Source of the DNA: Breoghania corrubedonensis
Lineage (GTDB): Bacteria; Pseudomonadota; Alphaproteobacteria; Rhizobiales; Stappiaceae
Direction: 5' to 3'
Assembly (NCBI RefSeq): GCF_003053845.1
Contig: NZ_QAYG01000001.1
Coordinates: 1,370,078 to 1,434,077 of the forward strand
DNA length: 64,000 nucleotides
Part shown: one piece after another, positions 25,054-33,770 of the stretch
How positions within the stretch are numbered: the first letter of the stretch is position 1
How the letters are laid out: the number at the start of each line of letters is the position of its first letter
The notes under the pieces: model-generated
The model's input: only the letters and a program-made list of their open reading frames with translations
Databases searched by the model: none
What the model was told of the DNA's origin: nothing
Translations under genes and position numbers: made by a program

Positions 25054-26397
25054 TCAGCCGAGAGCCCGTTTTGCGTTTTCGGGAGCGATCAGCACACCGA
25101 TGAAGGCAAGGACGGCGATCACCTCGAAGTAGATGACGACCAGATGGAAATCCTGGCCGCCCCCCATCAGGGCGGTACCGGCGAACGGAGCGAGACCGCC
25201 GCCCAGGATGATGCCGAACTGTTTGGCAAGCGAGCTGCCGCTGACACGCACCTTGGTGGGGAACAGCTCGGCTGTGAATGCCGCTTCGGGTCCGAACATC
25301 AAGGCGTGAATGAAACCGATCGAGACGACCAGCCCGCAGACGAGCAGCAGCGGGTCCTTCAGCAGCACGATCTGGAAGAAGAACGGATACCAGATCGCCG
25401 CCAACACGATGCCTGCGATGATGAAGGGACGCCGGCCGAGACGGTCAGAGTAGGCCGCGATCACCGGCACAAGGCACATTTCCACGATATTGGCGATCAT
25501 CGTTCCCGACGTGATGGAAGACGGCGCCATACCAAGCTGCCGAATGGCATAACCCAGCACGAAGACCGTGCTCATGTACTGGAAGGCACTGTGAACCATG
25601 TTCACCAGGCACCCCAGGATGGTCGCCTTCTTGTAGGTTGCGATCACCTCCAGAAGCGGTGCGCGCTGCTTCTTGGTTTCGTCCTTCACCGCCTTGAAGA
25701 GCATCGACTCGTCGACATTGTAGCGCAGCCAGGTCCCGACAAGCACCAGCACGAAGCTGAGCAGGAACGGAACGCGCCACACCCATGCGGCGAAGATTTC
25801 CTTGCTGTAGACCGCGCCCAGCAGGGCGATCAGACCGGAGGCAACGATAATGCCGATCGGTCCTGATGCATTGACCCACGAGGCGAAGAACCCGCGCCGG
25901 CCCGAGGGTGCGTTCTCCATCGTCAGCGAGACGGCGTTCATGTACTCGCCGCCGAAGGCGAAACCCTGGAGAAAACGCAAGATGATCAGACCGACCGGGG
26001 CCCAGAGGCCGATCGTGTCGTAGCTTGGCAAGCAACCGATGAAAAAGCTGGACACTCCCATGAGCAGGAAGGTCATCATCAACATCGCCTTGCGGCCGAG
26101 GCGGTCGCCGTAGTGACCGAAAACCATGCCCCCAAGCGGCCGTGCGATAAATCCAAGCGCAAAGGTCGCGTAGACCGCGAGCATGCTTGCGACCGAGTCC
26201 ATCTTCGGAAAGAAGAAGTGGTCGAAGACGATTGGTGCAGTGAAGGCGTATATGAAGAAGTCGTAGTGCTCGATCGCAGATCCCAGACCCGATGCCACGA
26301 CAAGCCGGCGGTAGGCGGGCGTCGTCTTGCCCGCATCCCCGGCCGAGGGCGGCAAACCGTTAGGATTAGCCCGTGCTTCCTGCATGTTATCCTCCAT
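25054..26397 (-). CDS. MFS transporter, metabolite:H+ symporter (MHS) type
   Basis: 447 residues with about 12 predicted membrane segments; an internal ATG four codons in is an equally good start. The family motifs are clear: SAIEHYDFFIYAF in helix 1, GHYGDRLGRKAML in the first cytoplasmic loop, LRFLQGFAFGGEY, and a second YSDRLGRRPF loop. MHS transporters bring in organic acids such as shikimate, citrate or alpha-ketoglutarate with protons (family knowledge). As last gene of the leftward operon after two crotonases, it is the likely uptake system for the pathway substrate. The substrate cannot be named. Confidence 0.88.
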   Translation of the reverse strand: MEDNMQEARANPNGLPPSAGDAGKTTPAYRRLVVASGLGSAIEHYDFFIYAFTAPIVFDHFFFPKMDSVASMLAVYATFALGFIARPLGGMVFGHYGDRLGRKAMLMMTFLLMGVSSFFIGCLPSYDTIGLWAPVGLIILRFLQGFAFGGEYMNAVSLTMENAPSGRRGFFASWVNASGPIGIIVASGLIALLGAVYSKEIFAAWVWRVPFLLSFVLVLVGTWLRYNVDESMLFKAVKDETKKQRAPLLEVIATYKKATILGCLVNMVHSAFQYMSTVFVLGYAIRQLGMAPSSITSGTMIANIVEMCLVPVIAAYSDRLGRRPFIIAGIVLAAIWYPFFFQIVLLKDPLLLVCGLVVSIGFIHALMFGPEAAFTAELFPTKVRVSGSSLAKQFGIILGGGLAPFAGTALMGGGQDFHLVVIYFEVIAVLAFIGVLIAPENAKRALG

Positions 26398-26455
26398 TTG
26401 TCATTGCGATCGGTTCAGTCGTGCCGGCCTGCAGCCGGCCAATCGACCGCAGTCT

Positions 26456-27253
26456 TCATTGTTTTTCCGGTGACTTCCTTTTAAGAAATGCTTGTATTCG
26501 CTTTGTTTTTTCAGAAGTTGAGAAGATCAGCTGAAAGGCCTTGCGCTCGCTGCGCAGGCCGGCCTCGAGCGGTACGTTCATGCTCTCGAGCACCATTTCC
26601 TTGATCTGTCGGACGGCCAGCGACGATTGCGACGCGATCCTCGAGGCAAGCTTCAGCGCCTCGTCGAGAACGGCCTCGTCATCGACCACGCGGCTCACCA
26701 GGCCGATGGCCTTCGCCTCCTCGGCGCCGATCATGTCGCCCGTCAGGAGCAGTTGCATTGCCGCGAACTTGCCGACGGCCCGGGTGAGCCGCTGCGTGGC
26801 GCCGCCGCCTGGAATGAGGCCGATCAGGATTTCGGGCTGGCTGAACTTTGCAGACCGGCCGGCGAGGATGATGTCCGCGTGCATGGCCAGTTCACAGCCG
26901 CCGCCGAGTGCGTAGCCGCGGACCGCCGCGACTACCGGCCGGGGGCAATTGGCAATCGCGCCCCAAAGGATGTCCATGTTGCGGGCGATGATGTCGGCCG
27001 GCGTGGCATCGACATATTCGTTGAGATCTGCACCCGCGCAGAAGGCGCGGTCATCGCCGGTAATGACGATGCAGCGAACGTCCTCGGCGCGTCCCAGCGT
27101 TTCGAAGGTCGCCGCAAGCGAGCGGCGCAACTCGAGATTGAGGGCGTTGCGCACCTGCGGCCGATCAAGCCGGACGAGGGCAATGCCGTCGATGGGCCGC
27201 TCGATCACGAGGCATGGGGTAGACTCAGGGCAAGGCATGGGTGCGTCGGACAT
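26456..27253 (-). CDS. Enoyl-CoA hydratase/isomerase family protein (second crotonase)
   Basis: 265 residues from MSDAPMP. This start lies one base after the stop of the previous gene (TGACATG), so translation is coupled. Crotonase features: the first oxyanion-hole segment FCAGADLNEY, the second RGYALGGGCELAMHAD, and the catalytic glutamate in QPEILIGLIPGGGATQ. The family hydrates, isomerises or hydrolyses acyl-CoA thioesters. Together with the adjacent different crotonase, it suggests two successive CoA-ester steps. The two share only the family pattern, not close sequence, so they are not a recent duplication. Confidence 0.87.
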   Translation of the reverse strand: MSDAPMPCPESTPCLVIERPIDGIALVRLDRPQVRNALNLELRRSLAATFETLGRAEDVRCIVITGDDRAFCAGADLNEYVDATPADIIARNMDILWGAIANCPRPVVAAVRGYALGGGCELAMHADIILAGRSAKFSQPEILIGLIPGGGATQRLTRAVGKFAAMQLLLTGDMIGAEEAKAIGLVSRVVDDEAVLDEALKLASRIASQSSLAVRQIKEMVLESMNVPLEAGLRSERKAFQLIFSTSEKTKRIQAFLKRKSPEKQ

Positions 27254-27254
27254 G

Positions 27255-28055
27255 TCATTTGCCCTTGAAGTCCGGACGCCGTTTTTCGAGGAGCGCTGCC
27301 ACGGCTTCAACGTGGTCCTGCGTCCCGTGCGCCATCGCCTGGTAGGTCGCGGCTTGCGAAAGAACCGCGTCGAGGCGGTCGTGGTGCGACTGCTTCAATA
27401 GGCGTTTCGTCCAGCGCAGAACATGCGGCGGGTTTGCCGCGATGCGCTCGGCGAGCGCCATGGCGGCGGGCATGAGTTCGTCCGGCGGAACGACCCTGGA
27501 AACCAGACCGAGCGAAAGGGCGGTTTCGGCATCGACCGGATCACCCGTGAACGCCATTTCCGCGGCGCGCGAATAGCCGATGATGCGCGGCAGCAGCCAG
27601 GAACCGCCGTCTCCGGCGACAATCCCGACCCGTACGAAGCTTTCCGCAAAGACCGCCCGCTCGGATGCGATCCTGAGATCGCACATGCAGGCGAGATCGC
27701 ATCCCGCGCCGATCGCCGGTCCGTTGACAGCGGCGATACAGGGCACGTCCAGTTCCCAAAAGGCTCGCGGAATGCGCTGGATGCCCGTCCGGTACTGCTC
27801 GGCGATCTGCTCCGGCGTGCCGCCGAACATGCCTTTTCTGTCGCGCATGTCGCGGACGTTGCCGCCGGACGAAAAGGCCTTGCCGTCACCCGTCACGATG
27901 ACGGCGCGGATCGAAAGATCGGCGTTGGCGGAACGAATGGCCTCCTCAAGTTCGCTATAGAAGGCATCGCCGTTGAGCGCATTGCGCGTCTCCGGGTCGC
28001 TGATTTGCAGAATCAGGACATACCCGTCACGCGAGGCGTGGAGCTTGGTGCCCAT
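27255..28055 (-). CDS. Enoyl-CoA hydratase/isomerase family protein (first crotonase)
   Basis: 266 residues from MGTKLHASRDGYV; an upstream ATG at 28139 would add 28 unlikely residues. It has the crotonase oxyanion-hole segments GDGKAFSSGGNVRDM and AAVNGPAIGAGCDLACMCD. The position that is glutamate in classical hydratases falls in FVRVGIVAGDGGSWLLPRI, with aspartate nearby. The active site may therefore follow the isomerase/dehydratase variant of the family rather than simple hydration. Second-to-last enzyme of the operon, coupled to the next crotonase gene. Confidence 0.85.
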   Translation of the reverse strand: MGTKLHASRDGYVLILQISDPETRNALNGDAFYSELEEAIRSANADLSIRAVIVTGDGKAFSSGGNVRDMRDRKGMFGGTPEQIAEQYRTGIQRIPRAFWELDVPCIAAVNGPAIGAGCDLACMCDLRIASERAVFAESFVRVGIVAGDGGSWLLPRIIGYSRAAEMAFTGDPVDAETALSLGLVSRVVPPDELMPAAMALAERIAANPPHVLRWTKRLLKQSHHDRLDAVLSQAATYQAMAHGTQDHVEAVAALLEKRRPDFKGK

Positions 28056-28187
28056 GTCTCGGATTCCTTCTCGAAAACCGCCAATATTCTGATTACGCGG
28101 CCCCCACCGGGAGCCAGGCGCTGCGGCCTGCCCGAACACAGGCCGCAGCGTCGGATGAGGCGCCGGGTGCAGCCTCCCGAAGGAGGT

Positions 28188-28961
28188 TCAGGCGCCCACC
28201 ATCGCAAGACCGCCGTTGCACAGCAGGAACTGCCCGGTCATGTGACGAGAGTCCTCGGCCGCCAGGAACAGGGTCGGAGGCACCATGTCTTCCGGCGTCG
28301 CGATACGGCCGAGCGGCGTCTGGGCGAGAACCTGCTCGCGCCGGCCATGCGTCCAATCGTGGCGGTTCTTGAGGGCTTCCGTTTCCATGAAGGCGGCACC
28401 CAGCGTGTTGACGCGAACCTTCGGCGCAAGCGCGCGGGCGTAGGATTTCGTCAGGCCGATGACACCGTATTTCGCCGCCGCGTATTGCGGTGCGCGCGGG
28501 CTGCCGGCGATAACCACCTGCGAGCCGATATTGACGATGGAGCCGCCGGGAGCATCGCCCTCGATCATGCGAGAGCCGACCTCATGGATCATGAACATCG
28601 TGCCCTTGACGTCAACCGCGAGCGTATGGTCCACGACCTTTTCGTCGAGTTCGCGCCAGGACGTCTGGTTCAACGCCATGTCGCCAACATTGTTGACGAG
28701 GACGTCGATATGGCCGAATTCGGAGAATGCGGTCTCGGTGATCGCCTGAACTTCGGCATAGCTGGCGATATTGCCCTGGACGGTGACAGCCTTGCGCCCC
28801 AATGCCCGGATCTCTTTCGCCGTCTCTTCCGCGCCAGCGGACGAGCTGTTGTAGTGGACGACGACGTCCGCCCCCTCGTTGGCGAACGCGAGTGCGAGCA
28901 CCCGCCCGAACCCACGACCGGCCCCCGTCACGAGCACCTTCTTGCCCTCGAACCTGGACAT
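28188..28961 (-). CDS. Short-chain dehydrogenase/reductase
   Basis: 257 residues from MSRFEGKKVLVTGAG; a start at 28991 would add 10 residues. The cofactor motif is TGAGRGFG, followed by NNVGD (NNAG variant), the catalytic serine in NIGSQVVI and Y-x3-K in YAAAKYG. The C-terminal GQFLLCNGGLAMVG is the usual SDR end. SDRs oxidise or reduce an alcohol/ketone with NAD(P). Here the probable job is oxidation of a hydroxyacid or hydroxyacyl intermediate between the DRE-TIM enzyme and the crotonases. The FabG-like pattern alone does not define the substrate. Confidence 0.87.
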   Translation of the reverse strand: MSRFEGKKVLVTGAGRGFGRVLALAFANEGADVVVHYNSSSAGAEETAKEIRALGRKAVTVQGNIASYAEVQAITETAFSEFGHIDVLVNNVGDMALNQTSWRELDEKVVDHTLAVDVKGTMFMIHEVGSRMIEGDAPGGSIVNIGSQVVIAGSPRAPQYAAAKYGVIGLTKSYARALAPKVRVNTLGAAFMETEALKNRHDWTHGRREQVLAQTPLGRIATPEDMVPPTLFLAAEDSRHMTGQFLLCNGGLAMVGA

Positions 28962-29032
28962 CAGCTTCTCCTTCCCGTTCTGTTCGCGCATCGGGTCCCG
29001 GCAGGTATGCCGGTGACCCGAGCCCGAATCGG

Positions 29033-30208
29033 TTATGCGTTGCGCTCGACGATCTCGGCGAACTCGTCGTCGGAGATCAGGCCGCGTTTCGCGATCGCCA
29101 GCTTCTTCACCTCTTCCAGCAGGACCGGCACCTTTTCCTCCGCGACCTCCAGGCCGAGATCGTTGGCCCGGATGGTGATGGAGGCCGCGCCGCTCTTCTT
29201 GCCCAGACGGATACCGCGCGACGTGTCGAGCAGTTCTGACGAGTAGGGCTCGATGGCATGGGGGAGGTGGAACTGCGCGGCGACAGCGCCGGTTTCGCGA
29301 ATGAACAGGTTCTGGCCGACAACCGCCTTCCAGGGCTCCAGCTCATAGCCGGCGATTTCGCGCAGCCGCTCGGAGGCGACGCGGACACGCGTCAGATCGA
29401 TGCCGGTATCGATGCCGTAGAGCAGTTCGAGCGCCAAGGCGATTTCCGGGATATTGGCGTTGCCGGCCCGTTCGCCGATGCCATCGATGGTGCCGTGAAT
29501 CCACTCCGCGCCGGCGTTGATGGCGGCAACGGCGCAGGCTGTGCCAAGACCGAAGTCGTTATGCCCGTGGAAGTGCACCGGCACGTCGCCGGCCCACGAC
29601 TTGACCCGCTTGACGAGGTAGGTGACCGCTTCGGGACAGGCGATCGCCAGCGTGTCGACGATAGCCAGTTCCTTCGCGCCCGCCTCCAGTGCCGTCTTGT
29701 AGACGGTCTCGAAGAAGTCGAGATCGGCGCGCGTGGAGTCGACGCCGAAATAGGCGACATGGATGCCGTTTTCGGTGCCGAACTTGACGGCGTTGCGGAT
29801 GCGCTCAAGCACCTTCTCGCGGGAGACACCCAGAGCCGAAAGCTTCTGGTCGGAGATCGGCGCCTCGATGACGCAGTACTTCAGATCAAGTTCGGCCACA
29901 GCCTCCACATCGGGGATCATGGCGCGGGCAAAACCCCAGATTTCCGCGTTGAGACCAGCCTGCGCGATGGCGCGGATAGCTTCCTTGTCGTCTTCGGAGA
30001 CGCGCGGGAAACCGGCCTCGATGCGACCGACGCCAAGCCCGTCGACGAGCTTCGCAATCTCCAGCTTCTGTTCCGGATCGAAGACGACGCCGACAGCCTG
30101 TTCGCCGTCGCGCAGCGTCGTGTCGTAGAAGCCGGCCGTTCTTTTCGGATGGTCGGCGAGGGCCAGCTCGTTGAGCGAGCCGGTCCACACCTTGGAACGA
30201 TCAATCAT
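29033..30208 (-). CDS. DRE-TIM metallolyase family (LeuA/NifV/homocitrate synthase-like)
   Basis: 391 residues. The DRE motif is in FYDTTLRDGEQAVGV near residue 28, the HxH metal site in HFHGHNDFGLG, and GERAGNANIPEIALALE follows as in isopropylmalate and homocitrate synthases. It lacks the about 120-residue LeuA allosteric domain, so in size it resembles NifV/homocitrate synthase or citramalate synthase. No nif or leucine genes lie nearby. Neighbours are an FAH hydrolase, an SDR, crotonases and an uptake transporter. It may therefore run as a degradative lyase (like HMG-CoA lyase in the same superfamily) or condense an intermediate with acetyl-CoA. The start lies 9 bases after the FAH gene. 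Confidence 0.8.
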   Translation of the reverse strand: MIDRSKVWTGSLNELALADHPKRTAGFYDTTLRDGEQAVGVVFDPEQKLEIAKLVDGLGVGRIEAGFPRVSEDDKEAIRAIAQAGLNAEIWGFARAMIPDVEAVAELDLKYCVIEAPISDQKLSALGVSREKVLERIRNAVKFGTENGIHVAYFGVDSTRADLDFFETVYKTALEAGAKELAIVDTLAIACPEAVTYLVKRVKSWAGDVPVHFHGHNDFGLGTACAVAAINAGAEWIHGTIDGIGERAGNANIPEIALALELLYGIDTGIDLTRVRVASERLREIAGYELEPWKAVVGQNLFIRETGAVAAQFHLPHAIEPYSSELLDTSRGIRLGKKSGAASITIRANDLGLEVAEEKVPVLLEEVKKLAIAKRGLISDDEFAEIVERNA

Positions 30209-30217
30209 GTGAACCTC

Positions 30218-31114
30218 TCAGAAGCCTTCGAATTCGGGGGCGTCCACGCCGTAGGCGTCTTTCCAGGACACGACGTGATTGCGCAGAACGCCGATCTTCT
30301 CGATTTCGGCTTCGATCTTGTCGCCGGGCTTCAGGTACCAGGCCTGCGGATCCGCGCTGAAGGCAGCCACGCCCGACACCGTGCCGGTGGTCAGGATGTC
30401 GCCGGCCGAATAACCGGTGGGCGAGAACTTGGCGATGAGCTGCGGGAGCGTCACCGACATGTGGCTGGAATTGGATACCTGACGCTTCTCGCCGTTCACC
30501 CGCAGTTCGAGCGCCAGATTGTAGGGATCGGGAATCTCGTCGGCGGTCACGATCCAAGGACCGAACGGGCAGAACGTGTCAATCGACTTGGAGAAAACGA
30601 AGTTCGACGACTGCATTTCCCGGCGCTGGATGTCGCGCGCGGTGATGTCGTTGAAGATAACGTAGCCGCCGATATAGTCCTTCGCGTCTTCCTCACTGAT
30701 GAACTTGCCGGGCTTGGCGATGATGGCGCACAGTTCCAGTTCGTAGTCGAGTTCCTTGGTCAGGTGCTCGGGATAGACGATCGCATCATCCGGCCCGATG
30801 ATGGCGTCGACATTCTGGAAGAAGACGATCCACGGCTTGATCTCGGCGACCCAGTTCGAGCGATCACCCTCCTGGGCGTGTTCGGCGTAGTTGCCGGCGG
30901 TGTGATAGATCTTCTTCGGGATGATCGGGGCCTTGAGCTTGACGTCCGCGAGCGCGTAGCGACGCGATGTCTTTCGCTCCTGCGCCTTTTCCTGGACCGG
31001 CGTTCCGAGCTCGAACAGGGCGCGCATGGACGGGATATCGATAACCACGAGCTCTTCACCCTCGAGGGCACCAACGAGCTCTTCACCGTCAACTTCAAAT
31101 GTCGCAAGTTTCAT
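30218..31114 (-). CDS. Fumarylacetoacetate hydrolase (FAH) family protein
   Basis: 298 residues from MKLATFEVDGEELVG, preceded on the minus strand by AGAGGA at proper spacing. The FAH-fold core shows KIYHTAGNYAEHAQEGD, the metal-ligand motif LDYELELCAII with two glutamates, and GYVIFNDITARDIQRREM with an aspartate ligand. GDILTTGTVSGVAAF lies near the end. Family members hydrolyse or decarboxylate 2,4-dioxo or 2-hydroxymuconate-type acids, or hydrate 2-oxopentenoates. As first gene of the leftward operon it is probably the best expressed. The CoA-related enzymes downstream suggest that it acts on a keto-acid intermediate. Confidence 0.88.
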   Translation of the reverse strand: MKLATFEVDGEELVGALEGEELVVIDIPSMRALFELGTPVQEKAQERKTSRRYALADVKLKAPIIPKKIYHTAGNYAEHAQEGDRSNWVAEIKPWIVFFQNVDAIIGPDDAIVYPEHLTKELDYELELCAIIAKPGKFISEEDAKDYIGGYVIFNDITARDIQRREMQSSNFVFSKSIDTFCPFGPWIVTADEIPDPYNLALELRVNGEKRQVSNSSHMSVTLPQLIAKFSPTGYSAGDILTTGTVSGVAAFSADPQAWYLKPGDKIEAEIEKIGVLRNHVVSWKDAYGVDAPEFEGF

Positions 31115-31584
31115 TATCGAGTTTCCTCTTTCGAGATTCCGGTTTCTTAATTCGATAATACATTTGCCGTTTCCACACATACTTATGGAAGCTATTACTG
31201 AAATACCTGCCCATTTATCGTGTGATTTTGTGAAGTAAATATTTCTCCACGCGGCATTTCTTGTGTCTCTTTGTGATTTTCGTATAGGTCATTATGGGAA
31301 TCTCGTATAATATTATTATTTTGGATATGTATTGATTTTGATTATGGAATGAACTGCGAACCGAGAACGGTGCCTTGCCTTGGGACAGGACAACATTGCG
31401 CCAAAGTCCGGCAACGCTTGACCCGAACGAACCGCCGGAAGGGCTGATCGTCGGCCAGGGCAACGGCGGCCCAACGCAGACGGCGCGCGCGACAGGGTGT
31501 CGCGTAATCGGTTTTTGTTGCACCTGAGACGGCTTTTGCGCTGCGGAAGTTGCAACGTAACGTGGCGGTTGGAAAATTATTGCA
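31115..31584. promoter_or_regulatory. AT-rich divergent intergenic region between FAH operon and nasT
   Basis: About 470 bases without a supported gene. The left half (31115-31340) is markedly AT-rich against a GC-rich background and must hold the promoter of the leftward catabolic operon. The right half holds the nasT promoter. I see no confident -35/-10 pair or operator. Confidence 0.45.
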
Positions 31585-32202
31585 ATGCAGCATCAAGCGC
31601 TGAATAGTATCGGCATGTCGCAACCGCCGATCCGTGTTCTTGTCATCGACGAAAATCATGTCCGGGCAGCCATTCTTGTGGATGGCCTCAACGCGGCGGG
31701 CATCGTCGACGTGACGGTGCTCGAAGGCTCGGCCAACCTTCTCAAGCGGATCGTCACCGCCAATCCCGACGTCGTCATCATCGATCTCGAAAACCCCTCG
31801 CGCGATGTTCTGGAGCAGATGTTCCAGGTTTCGCGGGTGGTTTCGCGCCCGGTCGCGATGTTCGTCGACCAGTCGGAAACCGCCACCATCGAGGCGGCCG
31901 TCGATGCCGGCGTCTCCGCCTATGTGGTGGACGGCCTGAAGAAGGAGCGGGTGAAGGCGATCGTCGACATGGCGATCAGCCGCTTCAACGCCTTTTCGCG
32001 GCTACGCGACGAACTCGACGCGGCCAAATCGGAACTGGCCGATCGCAAGATCATCGAGCGGGCGAAAGGCATCCTCATGAAGCATCGCGGAATGAGCGAA
32101 CCGGAAGCCTATGCGGCACTGCGCAAGACGGCGATGAACGAAAACCGGCGACTTGCGGAAATCGCGGAAAGCGTCGTCACCGCATCGAAGCTGTTCGGTT
32201 GA
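31585..32202 (+). CDS. nasT: NasT-like ANTAR-domain antitermination regulator
   Basis: 205 residues from ATG at 31585; MSQPPIR at 31615 is an alternative. Residues about 15-130 are a receiver-like domain (IRVLVIDENHVRA, VVIIDLENPS). Residues about 140-200 are an ANTAR RNA-binding domain (RKIIERAKGILMKHRGMSEPEA). NasT binds paired hexaloop hairpins in leader RNA and prevents termination; NasS holds it inactive without nitrate (family knowledge). It is followed at 29 bases by nasS. The nrtA leader downstream contains a matching hairpin and terminator, so the target is visible in this window. Confidence 0.92.
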   Translation: MQHQALNSIGMSQPPIRVLVIDENHVRAAILVDGLNAAGIVDVTVLEGSANLLKRIVTANPDVVIIDLENPSRDVLEQMFQVSRVVSRPVAMFVDQSETATIEAAVDAGVSAYVVDGLKKERVKAIVDMAISRFNAFSRLRDELDAAKSELADRKIIERAKGILMKHRGMSEPEAYAALRKTAMNENRRLAEIAESVVTASKLFG

Positions 32203-32231
32203 GGCGCAGGCGGAGAAATGGGGGCGAAACG

Positions 32232-33545
32232 GTGCTGAACGATCATCCAAGCCAGAGCGACAATGCGATGGCCGACAATACCAAGACCGAAGAACGGACC
32301 GTCGTGCGCGCCGGCTTCATGCCACTCGTCGACTGCGCGCCACTGGTCGTTGCCGCCTGCAAGGGATTTGCCGAAAACGAGGGACTGACGCTTCAGCTCG
32401 TGCGCGAAAGTTCATGGGCGACCATTCGCGACAAGGTTGTTTTCGGCCATTTCGAGGTGGCGCATATGCTGGCCGGCATGCCGATTGCCCGCAGCCTCGG
32501 CATCGGCCATCTGACGGTGCCGATGATCGCCCCGTGTGCTCTGGGCCTCGGCGGCAACGCCATCACCGTTTCCGCACCACTGTTTGAATCCATGGAGCAG
32601 GAACGAGCGGGGCTCGGCGCGGCCCCCGCGTCCAACGGAGCGGCGTTGGCTCGGGTCGTTCGCAAGCGTGCGTCGTCGGCCCCGCTGGTTTTCGCGATGG
32701 TCTATCCGGTCTCCAGCCACAATTACGAATTGCGCTACTGGCTGGCGGCCGCCGGCATCCATCCCGACCGCGACGTGCGTCTCGTCGTCATTCCGCCGCC
32801 GCTGATGGCCGATGCGATATCCGCCGGCCACATTGACGGTTTTTGTGTCGGCGAGCCGTGGAACTCCATGGCGGTGGAAGCGGGAACCGGCCGCATCGTT
32901 GCGACCAAATCGGAGATCTGGCGACAGAGCCCGGGCAAGGTGCTCGGCTGCCGCAGGGATTGGGCAGACGCCAATGCGGGCCGGCTCGCCGCCCTCATCC
33001 GCGCGCTCTATCACGCCGGCCAGTGGGCGGACGATCCGGCCAATCACGAGGAACTGGCACACCTGCTCGCCCAGCCGCGCCATGTCGGGGAACCGGCAAG
33101 GATCATCATGCGCGCGCTTTCGGGGCGGATGGTCCTGGCGCCCGGCGCAGACCCGATCGCGATCCCCGATTTCCAGAATTTCCACCGCCATGCGGCCACT
33201 TTTCCGTGGCGTTCGCATGCGCTCTGGTTCTTCAGCCAGATGGTGCGCTGGGGGCAGACGACGCTCACTGCGGACAATCTGGCGACGACTGCGGGCGTCT
33301 ATCGTCCCGATCTCTATCGCGCGGCACTTGCCGGCACCGGAGCGGCGCTGCCAGCTGCATCCTCGAAAGTGGAGGGCGCACTCACACGCAGCGAGGCTGT
33401 CGCGGCGGGAAAGAGAGCCCTGACACTTGGGCCCGACGGGTTCTTCGACGGCCGGACCTTCGATCCGGATCGTGTGGAGGCTTATATCGACAGCTTCGAG
33501 ATCAATTCCCGCAACGGATCGCTGGAAATCGACCCGGAAGGCTGA
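32232..33545 (+). CDS. nasS: NasS nitrate sensor, CmpA/NrtA-like
   Basis: 437 residues from GTG at 32232; ATG at 32268 and TTG at 32199 are alternatives. It belongs to the NrtA/CmpA binding-protein family ([64 protein letters not shown]). It has no signal peptide, so it is cytoplasmic. That, with nasT directly upstream, marks it as NasS, which binds nitrate and releases NasT. Its [13 protein letters not shown] segment is nearly the same as one in NrtA, consistent with a shared nitrate-binding site. Confidence 0.9.
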   Translation: MLNDHPSQSDNAMADNTKTEERTVVRAGFMPLVDCAPLVVAACKGFAENEGLTLQLVRESSWATIRDKVVFGHFEVAHMLAGMPIARSLGIGHLTVPMIAPCALGLGGNAITVSAPLFESMEQERAGLGAAPASNGAALARVVRKRASSAPLVFAMVYPVSSHNYELRYWLAAAGIHPDRDVRLVVIPPPLMADAISAGHIDGFCVGEPWNSMAVEAGTGRIVATKSEIWRQSPGKVLGCRRDWADANAGRLAALIRALYHAGQWADDPANHEELAHLLAQPRHVGEPARIIMRALSGRMVLAPGADPIAIPDFQNFHRHAATFPWRSHALWFFSQMVRWGQTTLTADNLATTAGVYRPDLYRAALAGTGAALPAASSKVEGALTRSEAVAAGKRALTLGPDGFFDGRTFDPDRVEAYIDSFEINSRNGSLEIDPEG

Positions 33546-33605
33546 CACGAGGGCTGGTTGGGGGCTGCCCGTTGCGCAGCGGATGTGCAGACTGACGCAA
33601 GGGTT

Positions 33606-33622
33606 TGCACAGATCCGGTGCA
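33606..33622. promoter_or_regulatory. NtrC-binding site upstream of nrtA
   Basis: TGCACA-GATCC-GGTGCA matches the NtrC consensus TGCACC-N5-GGTGCA at 11 of 12 defined bases. It lies about 120 bases upstream of the start point predicted from the sigma-54 element, a normal enhancer distance. Confidence 0.75.
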
Positions 33623-33710
33623 GGCGAACCTGCGAGGTGCCTCTCGGAGGATTGCCTAATATTCCGATAACACGTTGATATTTAATACATATCTATATCG
33701 CTTCGTTAAC

Positions 33711-33725
33711 TGGCACGATATCTGA
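33711..33725 (+). promoter_or_regulatory. Sigma-54 promoter of the nrt-nir-nas operon
   Basis: TGGCACG-ATAT-CTGA has a perfect -24 element (TGGCACG) and the correct 12-base spacing between the GG and the -12 TG. The -12 box is CTGA instead of TTGC. Transcription would begin near 33736, leaving a leader of about 180 bases before nrtA. Confidence 0.6.
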
Positions 33726-33770
33726 ATGTAGACGGAGAACGCGGCCAGGGGCGGTCGCCGACAGATATTC

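Noticed and set aside
26456-28055. The two crotonases as a recent tandem duplication
   Set aside because: Their active-site segments and flanking sequence differ widely; they share only the family pattern.
29258-31150. Long plus-strand open frame of about 630 codons opposite the FAH and DRE-TIM genes
   Set aside because: It is antisense to two well-supported genes, has no family features and is explained by high GC at third positions. The same applies to long frames at 27423-29246, 33656-35773 and 51234-52775.
31571-31584. Sigma-54 promoter for nasT (GG at 31571, GC at 31582)
   Set aside because: The spacing is 11 instead of 12 bases and the -24 box lacks TGGCAC.
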